A stretch of 55,096 bases of DNA from Pseudoalteromonas sp. 0303 (lineage in GTDB: Bacteria > Pseudomonadota > Gammaproteobacteria > Enterobacterales > Alteromonadaceae). The notes beneath the pieces were generated by a model. It was given only the letters and a program-made list of their open reading frames with translations, ran no database searches and was not told where the DNA came from. The stretch spans positions 1 to 55,096 of the forward strand of contig NZ_JABVXF010000011.1 of assembly GCF_013349995.1 (NCBI RefSeq), read 5' to 3'. Position numbers and translations under genes: made by a program. Positions 7,816 through 16,711 of the stretch are shown here, one piece after another; the first letter of the stretch is position 1, and each line of letters opens with the position of its first letter.

Positions 7816-8436
7816 ATGTCAAACCACACCCGCCTTGAAACAAGTGATTTTATTTTTGATGGCGAAGACATATTAAGTAGTGATTCATCAGTGTCAGTAA
7901 TAGACGGTGAAAAGTCTCGCGTAGTATCAAAAGGTGAATCAACTGTATTTTTTGGTATGGATAAATACATTGCCGCTTTTATGTTAAAACAGGGGATTAA
8001 TGAAGTCGTGTTAACACAAAGCGATATGGATAAAGTCGAATCATTCTCTATTGATTGGAGTGATGATAAATCTAAGGTCACATTAAGTGCTAACAACTTA
8101 CCATTGAAAGAAGGGAAAAACGTTGTCCCAATCATCGTCTATTCGCCAAATTACCCATTTGATAACGATGCTAATAAATATTGGGATTTCTACACACCTA
8201 AATTAGCAGGTAAAGGGCTTGTTTCTATTTTTCTTGTACCGGAAAGCATAGTTGGTGAGGACAAAATTGCTTTTGTAGATAAAACACTAAAAATGCATAC
8301 TAGGCTATCTCAGAATGCCAAATTAGAGTATAAACCACTAAACGTAGACAAAGCGGAAAACAATCAAAATAAAATAACAGACCGCCCAGAAAACCGTGGC
8401 GTAATAAATAAGCTTTTAAACGTACTAGGTCGATAG
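7816..8436 (+). CDS. Hypothetical protein (206 aa)
   Basis: An AGGA site lies before the ATG. Residues 1-150 look beta-rich, with repeated strand pairs, and the C-terminal 50 residues are polar and probably disordered before a short helix (GVINKLLNVLGR). There is no signal peptide. A hairpin terminator follows at 8460, so this is probably the last gene of a transcript from 6.7 or 7.3 kb. Function unknown. Confidence 0.65.
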   Translation: MSNHTRLETSDFIFDGEDILSSDSSVSVIDGEKSRVVSKGESTVFFGMDKYIAAFMLKQGINEVVLTQSDMDKVESFSIDWSDDKSKVTLSANNLPLKEGKNVVPIIVYSPNYPFDNDANKYWDFYTPKLAGKGLVSIFLVPESIVGEDKIAFVDKTLKMHTRLSQNAKLEYKPLNVDKAENNQNKITDRPENRGVINKLLNVLGR

Positions 8437-8459
8437 AGCCTCACAGTTACTTCAATTAA

Positions 8460-8491
8460 GAGAATGTTCGACTAACGACATTCTCCATTTT
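8460..8491 (+). terminator. Hairpin terminator after the 206-aa gene
   Basis: GAGAATGT (8460-8467) pairs with ACATTCTC (8478-8485), with a ten-base loop and a T-rich tail. Confidence 0.55.
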
Positions 8492-8526
8492 CTAATTTCA
8501 CAAATGCAGAAAATCTACTGATAAAA

Positions 8527-8552
8527 CAATTACAAAGCAATTACAAAACAAT
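8527..8552 (+). repeat. Short tandem repeat before the AddA-like gene
   Basis: CAATTACAAA occurs at 8527 and 8538, with a partial third copy (CAAT) at 8549, giving an 11-base period. One helical turn of spacing could suit a protein-binding array, but three units are too few to be sure. Confidence 0.4.
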
Positions 8553-8642
8553 CAATTAAAGCTTCTGGGTCTTTTTCTGAAGTGATTTATTCTAATGGTA
8601 CCTTGAACCCATATACAGTTTCGATTGCTTTAAGGGGTTCCA

Positions 8643-11600
8643 ATGTTAGTTGACAGTCAGGCGCGTAAAGACGCACTCAATTTAGAAAGTAAAATCATTA
8701 AAGCACCGGCAGGCTCTGGTAAGACGGGGTTGCTTACAAATTACTATCTTAAACTTTTAAGCGTTGTTTCTCACCCGCGAGAAATCCAAGCGATGACATT
8801 CACCAATAAAGCGGCTAGAGAAATGGCAGAGCGTATACTGCTGTCATTAAATCGCGCTAAGTCGGGCTTCAAACCAAACAATGACTTTGAAAAGGAAAAT
8901 ATCGAACTTGCGCATGCAGCATTAAAAAACTCTGCCAAAAGAGGATGGTGCATTGAAGAAAACATCAACATGCTTCAAATAAGCACAATAGACAGCTTCT
9001 GTAAGAAACTCTTAATGCACACTGCAGGTGAGCATGAAGGAACACTGGCCACTCGCAATGTAAGTAATGATCCGCATCTTTTATATAAAAAAGCGATCAC
9101 AGAATTACTCTACCTCCATACTGACAGTAAATACGGGCCTCAAATCCGTAATCTTATTGCTCACTTTGGTAATAAAGTCAATCGCGTTGAAAAACTGCTT
9201 ATAGAAATGCTTGAAACAAGAGAACGCTGGATTCCAGTGTTGTTCATGCAAAAAACTCAGGTTAGGGAAGCATTAGAGTCAAAGCGTGCAAGCTTCATTG
9301 TCAACACATCACAAGAGACTTTTAATACAGTTAAAGGTAATGAGCTCAGATTGCGCTCAGTATTTAGGTTGCTCAATAATTTAGGCTCTAACTTATCTGC
9401 TTTTTGTGAAAATGGGTTTGATTGTGATCTAATCCAGAACATAGACACCTTTAAAGCCATTTCAAAGGTATTGTTGACAGCAACTGGTGCACCGAAAAAA
9501 CGCTTCACAAAAAATGATGGTATCCCCGCTGACCTATCAAAAACAGAGAAGGACGCATTAACATCTGAACTTAAGGCTGTTACCGAAATGTGTGGCGCTG
9601 AAATAGCTAAACTATCGGCATTGCCACGACCTGAGTTTAAGGAAACTGAATGGACATTACTAGAAGCAACATTCAATGTAATGCCCTTAGCTTTAGCTAA
9701 GCTTGCCTTAACTTTTAAACAAGCAGGGGAGGTTGATTTTACAGAAGTAGCTATGGGGGCAGTACGCGCCTTAAATTCGGAAAGCGGGGTAAGTACAGAG
9801 TCTGCTATCAATAAAAGCCAAACAATAAAACACATTTTAGTAGATGAGTTTCAAGACTCTAACGATACTCAGCTTGTGATGCTTGAACTATTAACTGAAA
9901 GCTGGTCAGAAAACGATGGCAATACATTATTCATCGTTGGTGACCCTATGCAATCGCTTTATGGGTTTCGTAATGCCAATGTAAATATATTTATGAAAGC
10001 GCAATACGGTATTGGTAATGTAGCGCTAAATAACCTACAGCTTGAAACAAACTTCCGTTCTTTTAATGGCGTTGTTGATTGGGTGAATGGGGTTTTTGAA
10101 ACAGCGTTTCCACAGGACAATGACTTGCTAAATGCAGCATGTAAATACACTAAAAGCGAAGCGATTAAGCTTGGTACCAGTGAACAAAATTCAGTGGAAG
10201 TACATGGGTTTTTAGACGATGACGATGCAAAGGAAGAAGCAGCATTTATAGCAGAGCAAGTTAAGAATATTCATAGCAAAGAGCCTAATGCAACTATTGC
10301 TGTCCTTGGTCGTACGCGCTCGGTCCTTAAACCCGTCCTTGCTGAACTTGAAAATCAAAACCTCCATGCAAAGGCTGTAAATGTTAGCAAAATAAACAAA
10401 GAGCCACTGTGTATTACAGCAATAGCACTAGCACGAATCTTGATTGATGACCTCGATAAGCTTGCTTGGTTAACTGTTCTTAATAGTGGGCTGGTGGGCC
10501 TATCATTAAATGATATTGAAGCTATTTTTAAAATTGATGAAGATCCGTACCTAGCAGTTAATGATGATAAAGTGCATGATATTTTGACCGGTGCAACCTT
10601 AACTAGTTACTGCAACAGCATGAAGGAAATAAATGCTGCCTTGGATGCCAAAAGAAACAAAGATTTTGAACTTGTATTAGAAGGCCTTTGGCTAAAATTA
10701 AACGGTCCATCACTTGCTGAGACTTCCACTGATACAGATAACGTATCCATTTTTTTCGACGTATTTAAAGGAACACAAAGTTGTGATCTAAATTTAAGTT
10801 GGTTAGATAGACAATTAGACAACCTCTATGCGAAGCCGAAACCGCTAGCGAATAATAGCAGGCCGGTAGAACTAATGACGATTCATGGATCAAAAGGCTT
10901 GGAGTTTGATTATGTGTTTATCCCAGGTATGCATAAGCGCGGGCCAAATACGCCTAGTCGCCTATTTTCATGGGGCAAAGTAGAAGATAGAGATTTAGGC
11001 GTAATGGCCTGCAGTGAAGCTATCGGTATCAAAGGTGTCGATATCACTTACCACAACTACTTAAATAAGTTAAATGCTATTAAGGAACAACACGAACTTG
11101 TTAGGCTGATGTATGTAGCAGTTACTAGGGCTGTTAAACAAGCGTTTCTAACTGGAAAAGTTTCATGTAAAGATGATGAAATTAGCGCTCCGCCGAAAAA
11201 TTCGTTGTTTTTCACCATCGGATCTACATTCTATTCAGAAGTGAACTTACACGATGCTGGAATGAGTAAAAGTAGCAGCACAGCTATACACCCAGTGAGA
11301 AAAGTCATTGATGCTCAACACAGTATGCACCTACCTCAAAGAAATACATTGGCAGCATATAGAGGGCAACAAAGAACACAATTACTACCAAATGGCATTG
11401 AATTTGAAAGTAAGCTTTTAAACTATGAGCAAGCTGTTATTCAACAAGTAATAGAGCAAATTGGTAAAGATGGAATTGATAATTGGAATAATAAAAGAGT
11501 CGATGAATACGCCATGGCAATTATGGCATCACTAAAGCAGTACTCGGTACCTAATTGCGATCTCATTCGTTCTGTAATTAACGTAAAGAATGAGATAAAA

Positions 11601-11936
11601 GAGTTGCTTACATGTGATATTTTCCGCTCATTAAATAGCAATCACGAACTTGATCATAACGAAGTTGCTATCACAATTCGAAAAAATCGAGAGCTTAAAA
11701 GTATCGTTATAGATAAAGCATTTATTAACAAAAATGGCATCGCTCACGTTGTTGATTGGGAAAGCTCAAAAAAGCCAGCCGGACAGGAATATGAAACTTA
11801 CATCAACTCTCAGAAAGCAAAGCATAAGTTGAAATTAGAGCTTTATGGTAAAGCATATCGAGAGCTTTGTGGGGTAAATCAGGCATCCGGATATGTCTAT
11901 TTCACTAAACGGAAGCACCTTGAGCTATGTGGGTAG
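8643..11936 (+). CDS. AddA/RecB-like helicase with an eroded nuclease tail (1097 aa)
   Basis: The product is a long superfamily 1A helicase of the AddA/RecB type, which loads on DNA ends and resects them. Seen: Walker A KAPAGSGKT at residues 20-28, the motif Ia region MTFTNKAAREMAER near 52-65, motif II VDEFQDSND near 400, GDPMQSLYGFRNAN near 435, motif V IHGSKGLEF near 747, and motif VI LMYVAVTRAVK near 822. The last 60 residues look like the PD-(D/E)XK nuclease tail (IDKA... HVVDWESSKKP, then a helix ending LELYGKAYRE). Where AddA-type nucleases have DYK, this protein has DWE, so the lysine seems lost. An AGGGG site supports the start. No AddB or RecC partner is visible. It may be an end-processing or defence helicase; cleavage activity is doubtful. 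Confidence 0.88.
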   Translation: MLVDSQARKDALNLESKIIKAPAGSGKTGLLTNYYLKLLSVVSHPREIQAMTFTNKAAREMAERILLSLNRAKSGFKPNNDFEKENIELAHAALKNSAKRGWCIEENINMLQISTIDSFCKKLLMHTAGEHEGTLATRNVSNDPHLLYKKAITELLYLHTDSKYGPQIRNLIAHFGNKVNRVEKLLIEMLETRERWIPVLFMQKTQVREALESKRASFIVNTSQETFNTVKGNELRLRSVFRLLNNLGSNLSAFCENGFDCDLIQNIDTFKAISKVLLTATGAPKKRFTKNDGIPADLSKTEKDALTSELKAVTEMCGAEIAKLSALPRPEFKETEWTLLEATFNVMPLALAKLALTFKQAGEVDFTEVAMGAVRALNSESGVSTESAINKSQTIKHILVDEFQDSNDTQLVMLELLTESWSENDGNTLFIVGDPMQSLYGFRNANVNIFMKAQYGIGNVALNNLQLETNFRSFNGVVDWVNGVFETAFPQDNDLLNAACKYTKSEAIKLGTSEQNSVEVHGFLDDDDAKEEAAFIAEQVKNIHSKEPNATIAVLGRTRSVLKPVLAELENQNLHAKAVNVSKINKEPLCITAIALARILIDDLDKLAWLTVLNSGLVGLSLNDIEAIFKIDEDPYLAVNDDKVHDILTGATLTSYCNSMKEINAALDAKRNKDFELVLEGLWLKLNGPSLAETSTDTDNVSIFFDVFKGTQSCDLNLSWLDRQLDNLYAKPKPLANNSRPVELMTIHGSKGLEFDYVFIPGMHKRGPNTPSRLFSWGKVEDRDLGVMACSEAIGIKGVDITYHNYLNKLNAIKEQHELVRLMYVAVTRAVKQAFLTGKVSCKDDEISAPPKNSLFFTIGSTFYSEVNLHDAGMSKSSSTAIHPVRKVIDAQHSMHLPQRNTLAAYRGQQRTQLLPNGIEFESKLLNYEQAVIQQVIEQIGKDGIDNWNNKRVDEYAMAIMASLKQYSVPNCDLIRSVINVKNEIKELLTCDIFRSLNSNHELDHNEVAITIRKNRELKSIVIDKAFINKNGIAHVVDWESSKKPAGQEYETYINSQKAKHKLKLELYGKAYRELCGVNQASGYVYFTKRKHLELCG

Positions 11937-12031
11937 AGCGCAATGCTCAGTGCTCTATTCATTAAATAAATAGTTCCGCGCAAAGTGATGTAAGTTGCAG
12001 GTGGTGAGAATATAGAACGGAGAGGTAATGT

Positions 12032-12223
12032 ATGAAATGGTTAATTGGTAAGCGTATCGCAATCGTTGAACTTAATTCTATGGATGTAAATACAGCACTG
12101 GTGAAAGGGACTGTTGATAAAGTTAATGACATTGGGGTAAACGTGGCTCCTGATAAAGGCAGTGATGTTTCGTTTACTTGGGGTGCACTGAATAATTACA
12201 AAATCATTCAGCTTTCACAATAA
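12032..12223 (+). CDS. Small beta-rich protein (63 aa)
   Basis: The product begins MKWLIGKRIAIVEL and runs through alternating strands (ALVKGTVDKVNDIGVNVAP), the pattern of a small SH3-like barrel. A GAGAGG site lies upstream. It follows the AddA-like gene by 95 bases. Function unknown. Confidence 0.55.
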   Translation: MKWLIGKRIAIVELNSMDVNTALVKGTVDKVNDIGVNVAPDKGSDVSFTWGALNNYKIIQLSQ

Positions 12224-12376
12224 CTGGCGAAACGTGGTCATAGGCTATGCATGCTATTTGGCCTAATCATTAAAGCTGGGTAAGAGGTTGGTTGTGATGT
12301 GGGAAAGATAATGGGTGAACGAGTAGATTTAATTTTAACGTTAAATGAGGGCGCTTGAATAGAAAGCAGGTGAAAC

Positions 12377-12526
12377 ATGGTAATGATATTACTTTTGTTG
12401 TCCTTAATTCTAATATTGCTAATAGGGTTTTGGACAAAAAAGCACACGGCGCTAAAAGTTGTGCTAGGACTTCCTTTGCTGGCTGTAATAGTGCATTTAT
12501 TTGTATTTATATTGTTGAGAGATTAA
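12377..12526 (+). CDS. Small membrane protein with two membrane segments (49 aa)
   Basis: An AGGTG site precedes the ATG. Residues 1-18 and 27-47 are strongly hydrophobic and are joined by a basic loop (FWTKKHTALK). It ends four bases before the next gene and probably shares its transcript. Function unknown. Confidence 0.6.
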   Translation: MVMILLLLSLILILLIGFWTKKHTALKVVLGLPLLAVIVHLFVFILLRD

Positions 12527-12530
12527 TTAC

Positions 12531-12950
12531 ATGAAACAAAAAGAATATGTAAAAGGTAATAAGGCGTACGGGATTTTAGGTGACTTGAAACAACAGGCAA
12601 GCTTTTCTTTATCCGTTATAACAAGCTTAGAAAAATTATTTGCTCGTTCTATTACACATACTGATGTTGTGGCGAGCCCTGCTTTTGTTATTTATGACAG
12701 TAATGCGAATAATGAAATGGTAATGCTTGATGGTAAATTAATCACGCTAAATCCAATAGAGCAAGGTGCTATTGGTACGCTTCGCTCATCTACAACCAGG
12801 CGAATGCATCATATTTCTGAACCAATCATTGAAAATGCGCAAGAGATATTTTCCGCAGAGTTCTATGAGCATTTTTTTATCAAGTATGATTGGCGATTTG
12901 GTCCTATTTATAAGGACTTTGCAGCTGCAAGAGTAGCTGCTAGAGGTTAA
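12531..12950 (+). CDS. Hypothetical protein (139 aa)
   Basis: The product is soluble and mixed alpha/beta (MKQKEYVKGNKAYGIL), with an aromatic stretch FYEHFFIKYDWRFGP near residues 110-124 and an alanine-rich basic tail. The ATG lies four bases after the small membrane-protein gene, so the two are probably co-translated. A motif copy overlaps the region just after its stop. No family recognised. Confidence 0.6.
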   Translation: MKQKEYVKGNKAYGILGDLKQQASFSLSVITSLEKLFARSITHTDVVASPAFVIYDSNANNEMVMLDGKLITLNPIEQGAIGTLRSSTTRRMHHISEPIIENAQEIFSAEFYEHFFIKYDWRFGPIYKDFAAARVAARG

Positions 12951-12956
12951 ATTGCT

Positions 12957-12968
12957 AAATATTCACTT
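12957..12968 (+). promoter_or_regulatory. Copy 2 of the AAATATTCACTT motif, with promoter
   Basis: The motif lies 61 bases before the ATG of the seven-gene operon. A TGTGATAAT extended -10 box (12992-13000) follows at a spacing that puts the motif at or just before the -35 region. The 25 bases from 12948 to 12972 are identical to 24615-24639. Confidence 0.5.
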
Positions 12969-13028
12969 TTTTAAAGAGCACTCTTAGACAGTGTGATAAT
13001 TTTACAATAAAGGTAGTTGGGGATTTTG

Positions 13029-13421
13029 ATGGATACTAATTTAGAAAAAGTAGCGGTAAAAACAGAGATTTTGAAACACATTGCTGAATCAAGCGCGGCA
13101 TATTTTGCAATTAATGTGAATAGTGATAGCAAGCAAGTGATTGATTACTTAAAGGCAGAGCTTTCAGTAAATAATGTAAGAGTGGACGCAATCGAACAGT
13201 GTAAAACGCTGCCACGTTACTTTGCTGCAATAAGAGAGGAATTAAGTAGCCATGAAAATGTTGACCTTATGCTGGTTTCACATGATTTAGGCTGGCCGTT
13301 AATCGAGTTAAGCCATATGCAAATGGACAAAACAGGCGGCATTAGTGAGCAAGCTGCAATTTACGCAAGTGAAAATAAAGTGTTACACGGCAAACCGTTT
13401 TATGATGACGAGATACTTTAA
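13029..13421 (+). CDS. First gene of the seven-gene operon, hypothetical (130 aa)
   Basis: The start MDTNLEKVAVKT at 13029 has a GGGG site upstream; a TTG at 13017 in the same frame is less likely. The sequence looks like an alpha/beta protein (YFAAIREELSSHENVDLMLVSHDLGWPLIEL). There is no signal peptide. The next gene overlaps its end. Function unknown. Confidence 0.65.
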   Translation: MDTNLEKVAVKTEILKHIAESSAAYFAINVNSDSKQVIDYLKAELSVNNVRVDAIEQCKTLPRYFAAIREELSSHENVDLMLVSHDLGWPLIELSHMQMDKTGGISEQAAIYASENKVLHGKPFYDDEIL

Positions 13422-14196
13422 GCACATATCAGCACTAGCCATAATGCTCACATCAATGCGCACGATGGCTGGTGGAGTATGTGATGAACTAAATGAATAC
13501 ATTACTACTCACAAAAGTGTACATTTTACTTGTCAAAATGAAACGGGTGCATACTTTGGCTATGACATTCGCGAACAACGGGCAATGTCAGCCGTCTACA
13601 ATGTTTTAAAGACCCCCTATAGTGAATACATAAAAAGCCAAGGCGTCTATTCCGCTATACCTGACTTAGCTATATCGCAACAGACAGATCCTAGAACGTA
13701 TTTGAGTCGCGAACTAGATATCGGTTATTTGGTAGCGCCATACTTATTGCTTAAGAGCAAAAACCAAGCATTGTCAGCATTTTCCTTAGCAAACTCGTTT
13801 CCAATTGACCAGGCAATCTGGCGAGGAGATTACAGCAATGCTTCGTTCAATTTAGATAAAGTTGAACGTGAAATGTTTTCAAAAAAAGGGGAAGTCGTCG
13901 CAATGTACGGGCTTATATCCCACCAAGGTGGTGATAGTCTTAGTCATGTATATAGAGTGTATTTTCAACCGCAATACCAGTTGTCTATTGCATTTTTACT
14001 GCCACTCTCAACGAGTATACAAACAAGCCCTCATAGCCTTATCACTTCAATTGATTGCATAGAGTCCTTGGCTAATGTGAATTTGCTGTCTTTTTTAGAT
14101 GAAGAAACTCAAGCTGATATAGAAAATAAAAAAGCTTACAGCGTTGATGTATGGGCGCGTAAGGATGGTAATAGGGAAGTCGTAACATGCGAATAA
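13402..14196 (+). CDS. Secreted hypothetical protein (264 aa)
   Basis: The start at 13402 (MMTRYFKHISALAIML) gives a clean signal peptide ending near TMAGG; the ATG at 13405 is equally possible. The frame is open upstream but inside the preceding gene. The mature part has cysteines at GGVCDEL, HFTCQN, SIDCIES and the VTCE end, which could form two disulfides. It is probably periplasmic. It overlaps both neighbours (20 and 10 bases), so it is translationally coupled. No family recognised. Confidence 0.7.
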   Translation: MMTRYFKHISALAIMLTSMRTMAGGVCDELNEYITTHKSVHFTCQNETGAYFGYDIREQRAMSAVYNVLKTPYSEYIKSQGVYSAIPDLAISQQTDPRTYLSRELDIGYLVAPYLLLKSKNQALSAFSLANSFPIDQAIWRGDYSNASFNLDKVEREMFSKKGEVVAMYGLISHQGGDSLSHVYRVYFQPQYQLSIAFLLPLSTSIQTSPHSLITSIDCIESLANVNLLSFLDEETQADIENKKAYSVDVWARKDGNREVVTCE

Positions 14197-14678
14197 TACT
14201 ACTCGTGTTGTTATTTTTGAGTGCATCAAGTAATGCAAACCTCTTTTTTAATACATTTGATGCAAATGATGTTGAGGTTCTAACACCATCTTCTCTTCGA
14301 GTAACGATTACTGAACGAAATGAAATTAGGAATGGTGTACTAACCGTTCGTATTGATGACGTAGATTTCGGCCTTTCTAAAAATGCAGACTGCATTAATT
14401 CAAGTACAAAAGACTGTAGCCGGTTAAATACGTTATTAAGTAACAGCTCAGTAAAAATTAACCTTCATAGCTATAACTACAAAGACGAAGTATACCATGG
14501 TGATATTTTTGTCGATGGTCAGAACTTAAGCTATTACATGATTAAAAATGGCTGGTATAAATTTGACTACAAACAATCTAGGAGTAAGCACTTGGTCCTT
14601 ATGCAAAAAGAAGCGATGTGCAAAGGCTTAGGTATTTGGGCTATTTCATCACAAAAAATAGATGAGATGTGCAATTAA
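14187..14678 (+). CDS. Secreted staphylococcal-nuclease-like protein lacking catalytic residues (163 aa)
   Basis: A signal peptide (residues 1-17) is followed by a region resembling the SNase fold: VRIDDVDFG near residue 56, a mid-part with C-x-C-like cysteines, then YHGDIFVDGQNLSYYMIKNGWY near 108-129 and a GLGIW tail near 150. In true SNases the segment after the R-x-x-x-x-D strand supplies a glutamate, and the DR-x-GR segment an arginine. Here the glutamate position is L or S and the arginine position is H. Inference: an SNase-fold protein that probably binds rather than cuts. It overlaps the previous gene by 10 bases. Confidence 0.6.
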   Translation: MRIILLVLLFLSASSNANLFFNTFDANDVEVLTPSSLRVTITERNEIRNGVLTVRIDDVDFGLSKNADCINSSTKDCSRLNTLLSNSSVKINLHSYNYKDEVYHGDIFVDGQNLSYYMIKNGWYKFDYKQSRSKHLVLMQKEAMCKGLGIWAISSQKIDEMCN

Positions 14679-14699
14679 TAAATAATAGATGAGGAAATG

Positions 14700-14981
14700 A
14701 TGGATAACCTTAAAGCGTTATTTGTTGCATTTTTACTAGTTAAAAATGAGCAGTACCAGAATCAAATATACCTACTCAGTGGTGATAATAGAGTAAATGA
14801 AAAGCTTGTCATGAGTTACATCGAGCAAATAAAAGCTGATAGTGATTTTATGCTTATGGGGTTAGCAACAAGAATTACATTAACTAGAGGGGCTAAAGCT
14901 TCCTTAAGTGAGTTGCGTAACCAATTCAAAACCTTTATTGAGCACTTAGATACCACTCTGTTAGATGGTTTAATTGGGTGA
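14700..14981 (+). CDS. Hypothetical protein preceding the HipBA-like pair (93 aa)
   Basis: A GAGG site five bases upstream favours the ATG at 14700 over the adjacent one at 14697. The product is soluble and helical (MDNLKALFVAFLLVKNEQYQ...). Its stop is three bases before the HipB-like gene. It is not recognisable as HipS, the extra small subunit of HipBST systems, but its position raises that question. Confidence 0.65.
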   Translation: MDNLKALFVAFLLVKNEQYQNQIYLLSGDNRVNEKLVMSYIEQIKADSDFMLMGLATRITLTRGAKASLSELRNQFKTFIEHLDTTLLDGLIG

Positions 14982-14984
14982 TTT

Positions 14985-15401
14985 ATGAGTGATGGGTACT
15001 TCTTTGAATCGCCAGAGCCGACAGATAAGCATGTAAAGAACTATTTAGAGTTATTAGGCGCAATTATAAAAAATAATCGATTGAGCGAGTCTGATAAGCA
15101 TATAGGTATGGAGTACTACATAGACAAAAAGCTTACTCCTTATTTTGGTAAATCCATAAGTAGAAAAACATTAGCTAAAGCTGAATCTGGAAGTGCCTCA
15201 GTAGCAATAGGGATTCATGCAGCTATTATAGATGATATGGGACTATGGCCTGAATTGCTTAAAACCTTGAGTTCAGGTCGCTATATAGATGCTCGGTATA
15301 TAACATTGGTCATAGAGAGTTTAAAAGAAAAAGAAGTAGAGGATAAAAAGGAAAGGTTAGCTAAATTACATAAAGCATTTTTTAACGAGATTGGTATATG
15401 A
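14985..15401 (+). CDS. HipB-like helix-turn-helix protein (138 aa)
   Basis: The segment SISRKTLAKAESGSASVAIG near residues 59-79, followed by a helix ending at MGLWPELL, matches the recognition-helix pattern of Xre/HipB repressors. HipB proteins bind operator DNA and neutralise a HipA kinase. It overlaps the HipA-like gene by four bases (ATGA), the usual hipBA layout. The C-terminus is a long charged helix. Inference: antitoxin or repressor of the operon. Confidence 0.6.
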   Translation: MSDGYFFESPEPTDKHVKNYLELLGAIIKNNRLSESDKHIGMEYYIDKKLTPYFGKSISRKTLAKAESGSASVAIGIHAAIIDDMGLWPELLKTLSSGRYIDARYITLVIESLKEKEVEDKKERLAKLHKAFFNEIGI

Positions 15402-16711
15402 GTACAGAATTAATCAACGTAACCAGGTGGGTAAACAAAGAGCAGCAATTTGTTGATGTTGGGAAATTGTTTAGGGATGACTCAAGAACCAATAGTAAAC
15501 CACTCGTTGGGTTTAAGTATAATGACGATTATTTAGAACGATACCCGCCATTGATGCCTGGTAGTTTAGAGCAGGATAAAATCAAAACAGTGCTTTTAGG
15601 ACGTACATCAGAACATTACTCGATACCGAATTATTTTAAACAGTTTTTGTGCAGTGAAAGAAATAAAAGCGTGATCAATGCACTAGACGCAAACTTTAAT
15701 AATTATGACCAGTTTCAACAACTACAACACCTTACGAATTATAAAGGTTCATTTGGTGCGGTTCAGTTAAATTATGATAGCGAAACTCAGGCTAATAAGT
15801 TACCAAATATTGATACCGCAATAGATCTATTAGACAAAATTGAATCTGGTGAATACTCAAATTTAAATAGTCATGATTTAAACGCTATGTATCACCCTAA
15901 TTCAGGAGCTCATGCTGTAAGCACATTCTTAGAAGTGGGGGATAATTATGTTCACTGCACTATAAGAAGTTGCGAGTCTGAACAAAAAATAAATGAGATG
16001 CTATTTGTTCAAAAAATGATGAAAGCAACGGGTATAGAACCCAATGTCGTTATAAAAATTATGAAAGAGGGTAGCCGCTGTTATGTGGGTCAATTAACAG
16101 GTGAGCAGGTAATTAATAAAAAAGAAGGCACTGCACTTTTATTTAACACAATACCAATTTCATCAATTATGGCAGAAGAAGGAGTGCTTACTCGAATTGA
16201 GGAAAACAGTTTTGCTGAAGTAAATAGAATGTACACAAAATCATTAAAAGGACAGGGTATTTCTGTTTTCAAGCGAGCTTTATTTACTCACCTTATGGGG
16301 CAAAAGGATCTGACAGATAGAACACTGAAAATCAAAGAACTTGGTAGTGGCGATTGGGTGATAGCGCCTCAAGAGGTTTACAATATCGACTTAAACCCTA
16401 ACAGGCCATATAACATGCCAGTTTCAGATACTCTTTCAGCATATACTGATATTAAATTTAATGACGATTTTGTGAGTATGGCTGCACATAAGTTTAAATT
16501 GCCAGAGGTCGAAATTAAAAAAGTAATTGTAGATATAAGCGAAACGTTTCAGCATATTCATGAAAATGCTATTAGTTCTGGTATGACTGTAACAGAAATC
16601 ACTCCACTTAAAAGGCATTTAGATAATACCGGACTTGCTGCATACGCAAAGAAGTTAATAAACAACGAACAATCTGATGAACACAGCCAGAAAGGGCCTG
16701 ATTTATCATGA
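15398..16711 (+). CDS. HipA-family protein with eroded kinase motifs (437 aa)
   Basis: The N-terminal part follows the HipA pattern: a VGKLF strand near residue 21, PPLMPGSLEQ near 50, then LLGRTSEHYSIPNYFKQFL near 65-84, and FGAV near 118. HipA kinases then carry a K-F strand, an R-F-D-R segment and a catalytic N-x-D-x-H-x-K-N loop. Here the corresponding stretches read VHCTIRS, GQLTGEQ and QKDLTDRTLK, followed by IAPQEVYNIDLNP in place of the LAPAYDLLP region. One aspartate of the loop remains. Length fits HipA. Inference: a pseudokinase or a strongly divergent kinase. It is coupled to the HipB-like gene before it and overlaps the next gene by four bases. Confidence 0.65.
   Translation: MSTELINVTRWVNKEQQFVDVGKLFRDDSRTNSKPLVGFKYNDDYLERYPPLMPGSLEQDKIKTVLLGRTSEHYSIPNYFKQFLCSERNKSVINALDANFNNYDQFQQLQHLTNYKGSFGAVQLNYDSETQANKLPNIDTAIDLLDKIESGEYSNLNSHDLNAMYHPNSGAHAVSTFLEVGDNYVHCTIRSCESEQKINEMLFVQKMMKATGIEPNVVIKIMKEGSRCYVGQLTGEQVINKKEGTALLFNTIPISSIMAEEGVLTRIEENSFAEVNRMYTKSLKGQGISVFKRALFTHLMGQKDLTDRTLKIKELGSGDWVIAPQEVYNIDLNPNRPYNMPVSDTLSAYTDIKFNDDFVSMAAHKFKLPEVEIKKVIVDISETFQHIHENAISSGMTVTEITPLKRHLDNTGLAAYAKKLINNEQSDEHSQKGPDLS

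Noticed and set aside
9257..9835. A 192-codon frame on the minus strand
   Set aside because: It is antisense to the AddA-like gene, whose motifs lie on both sides and continue through it.
12311..12358. A 15-codon frame with a GGGAAAG site
   Set aside because: It is too short to separate from chance, and nothing nearby supports a leader function.
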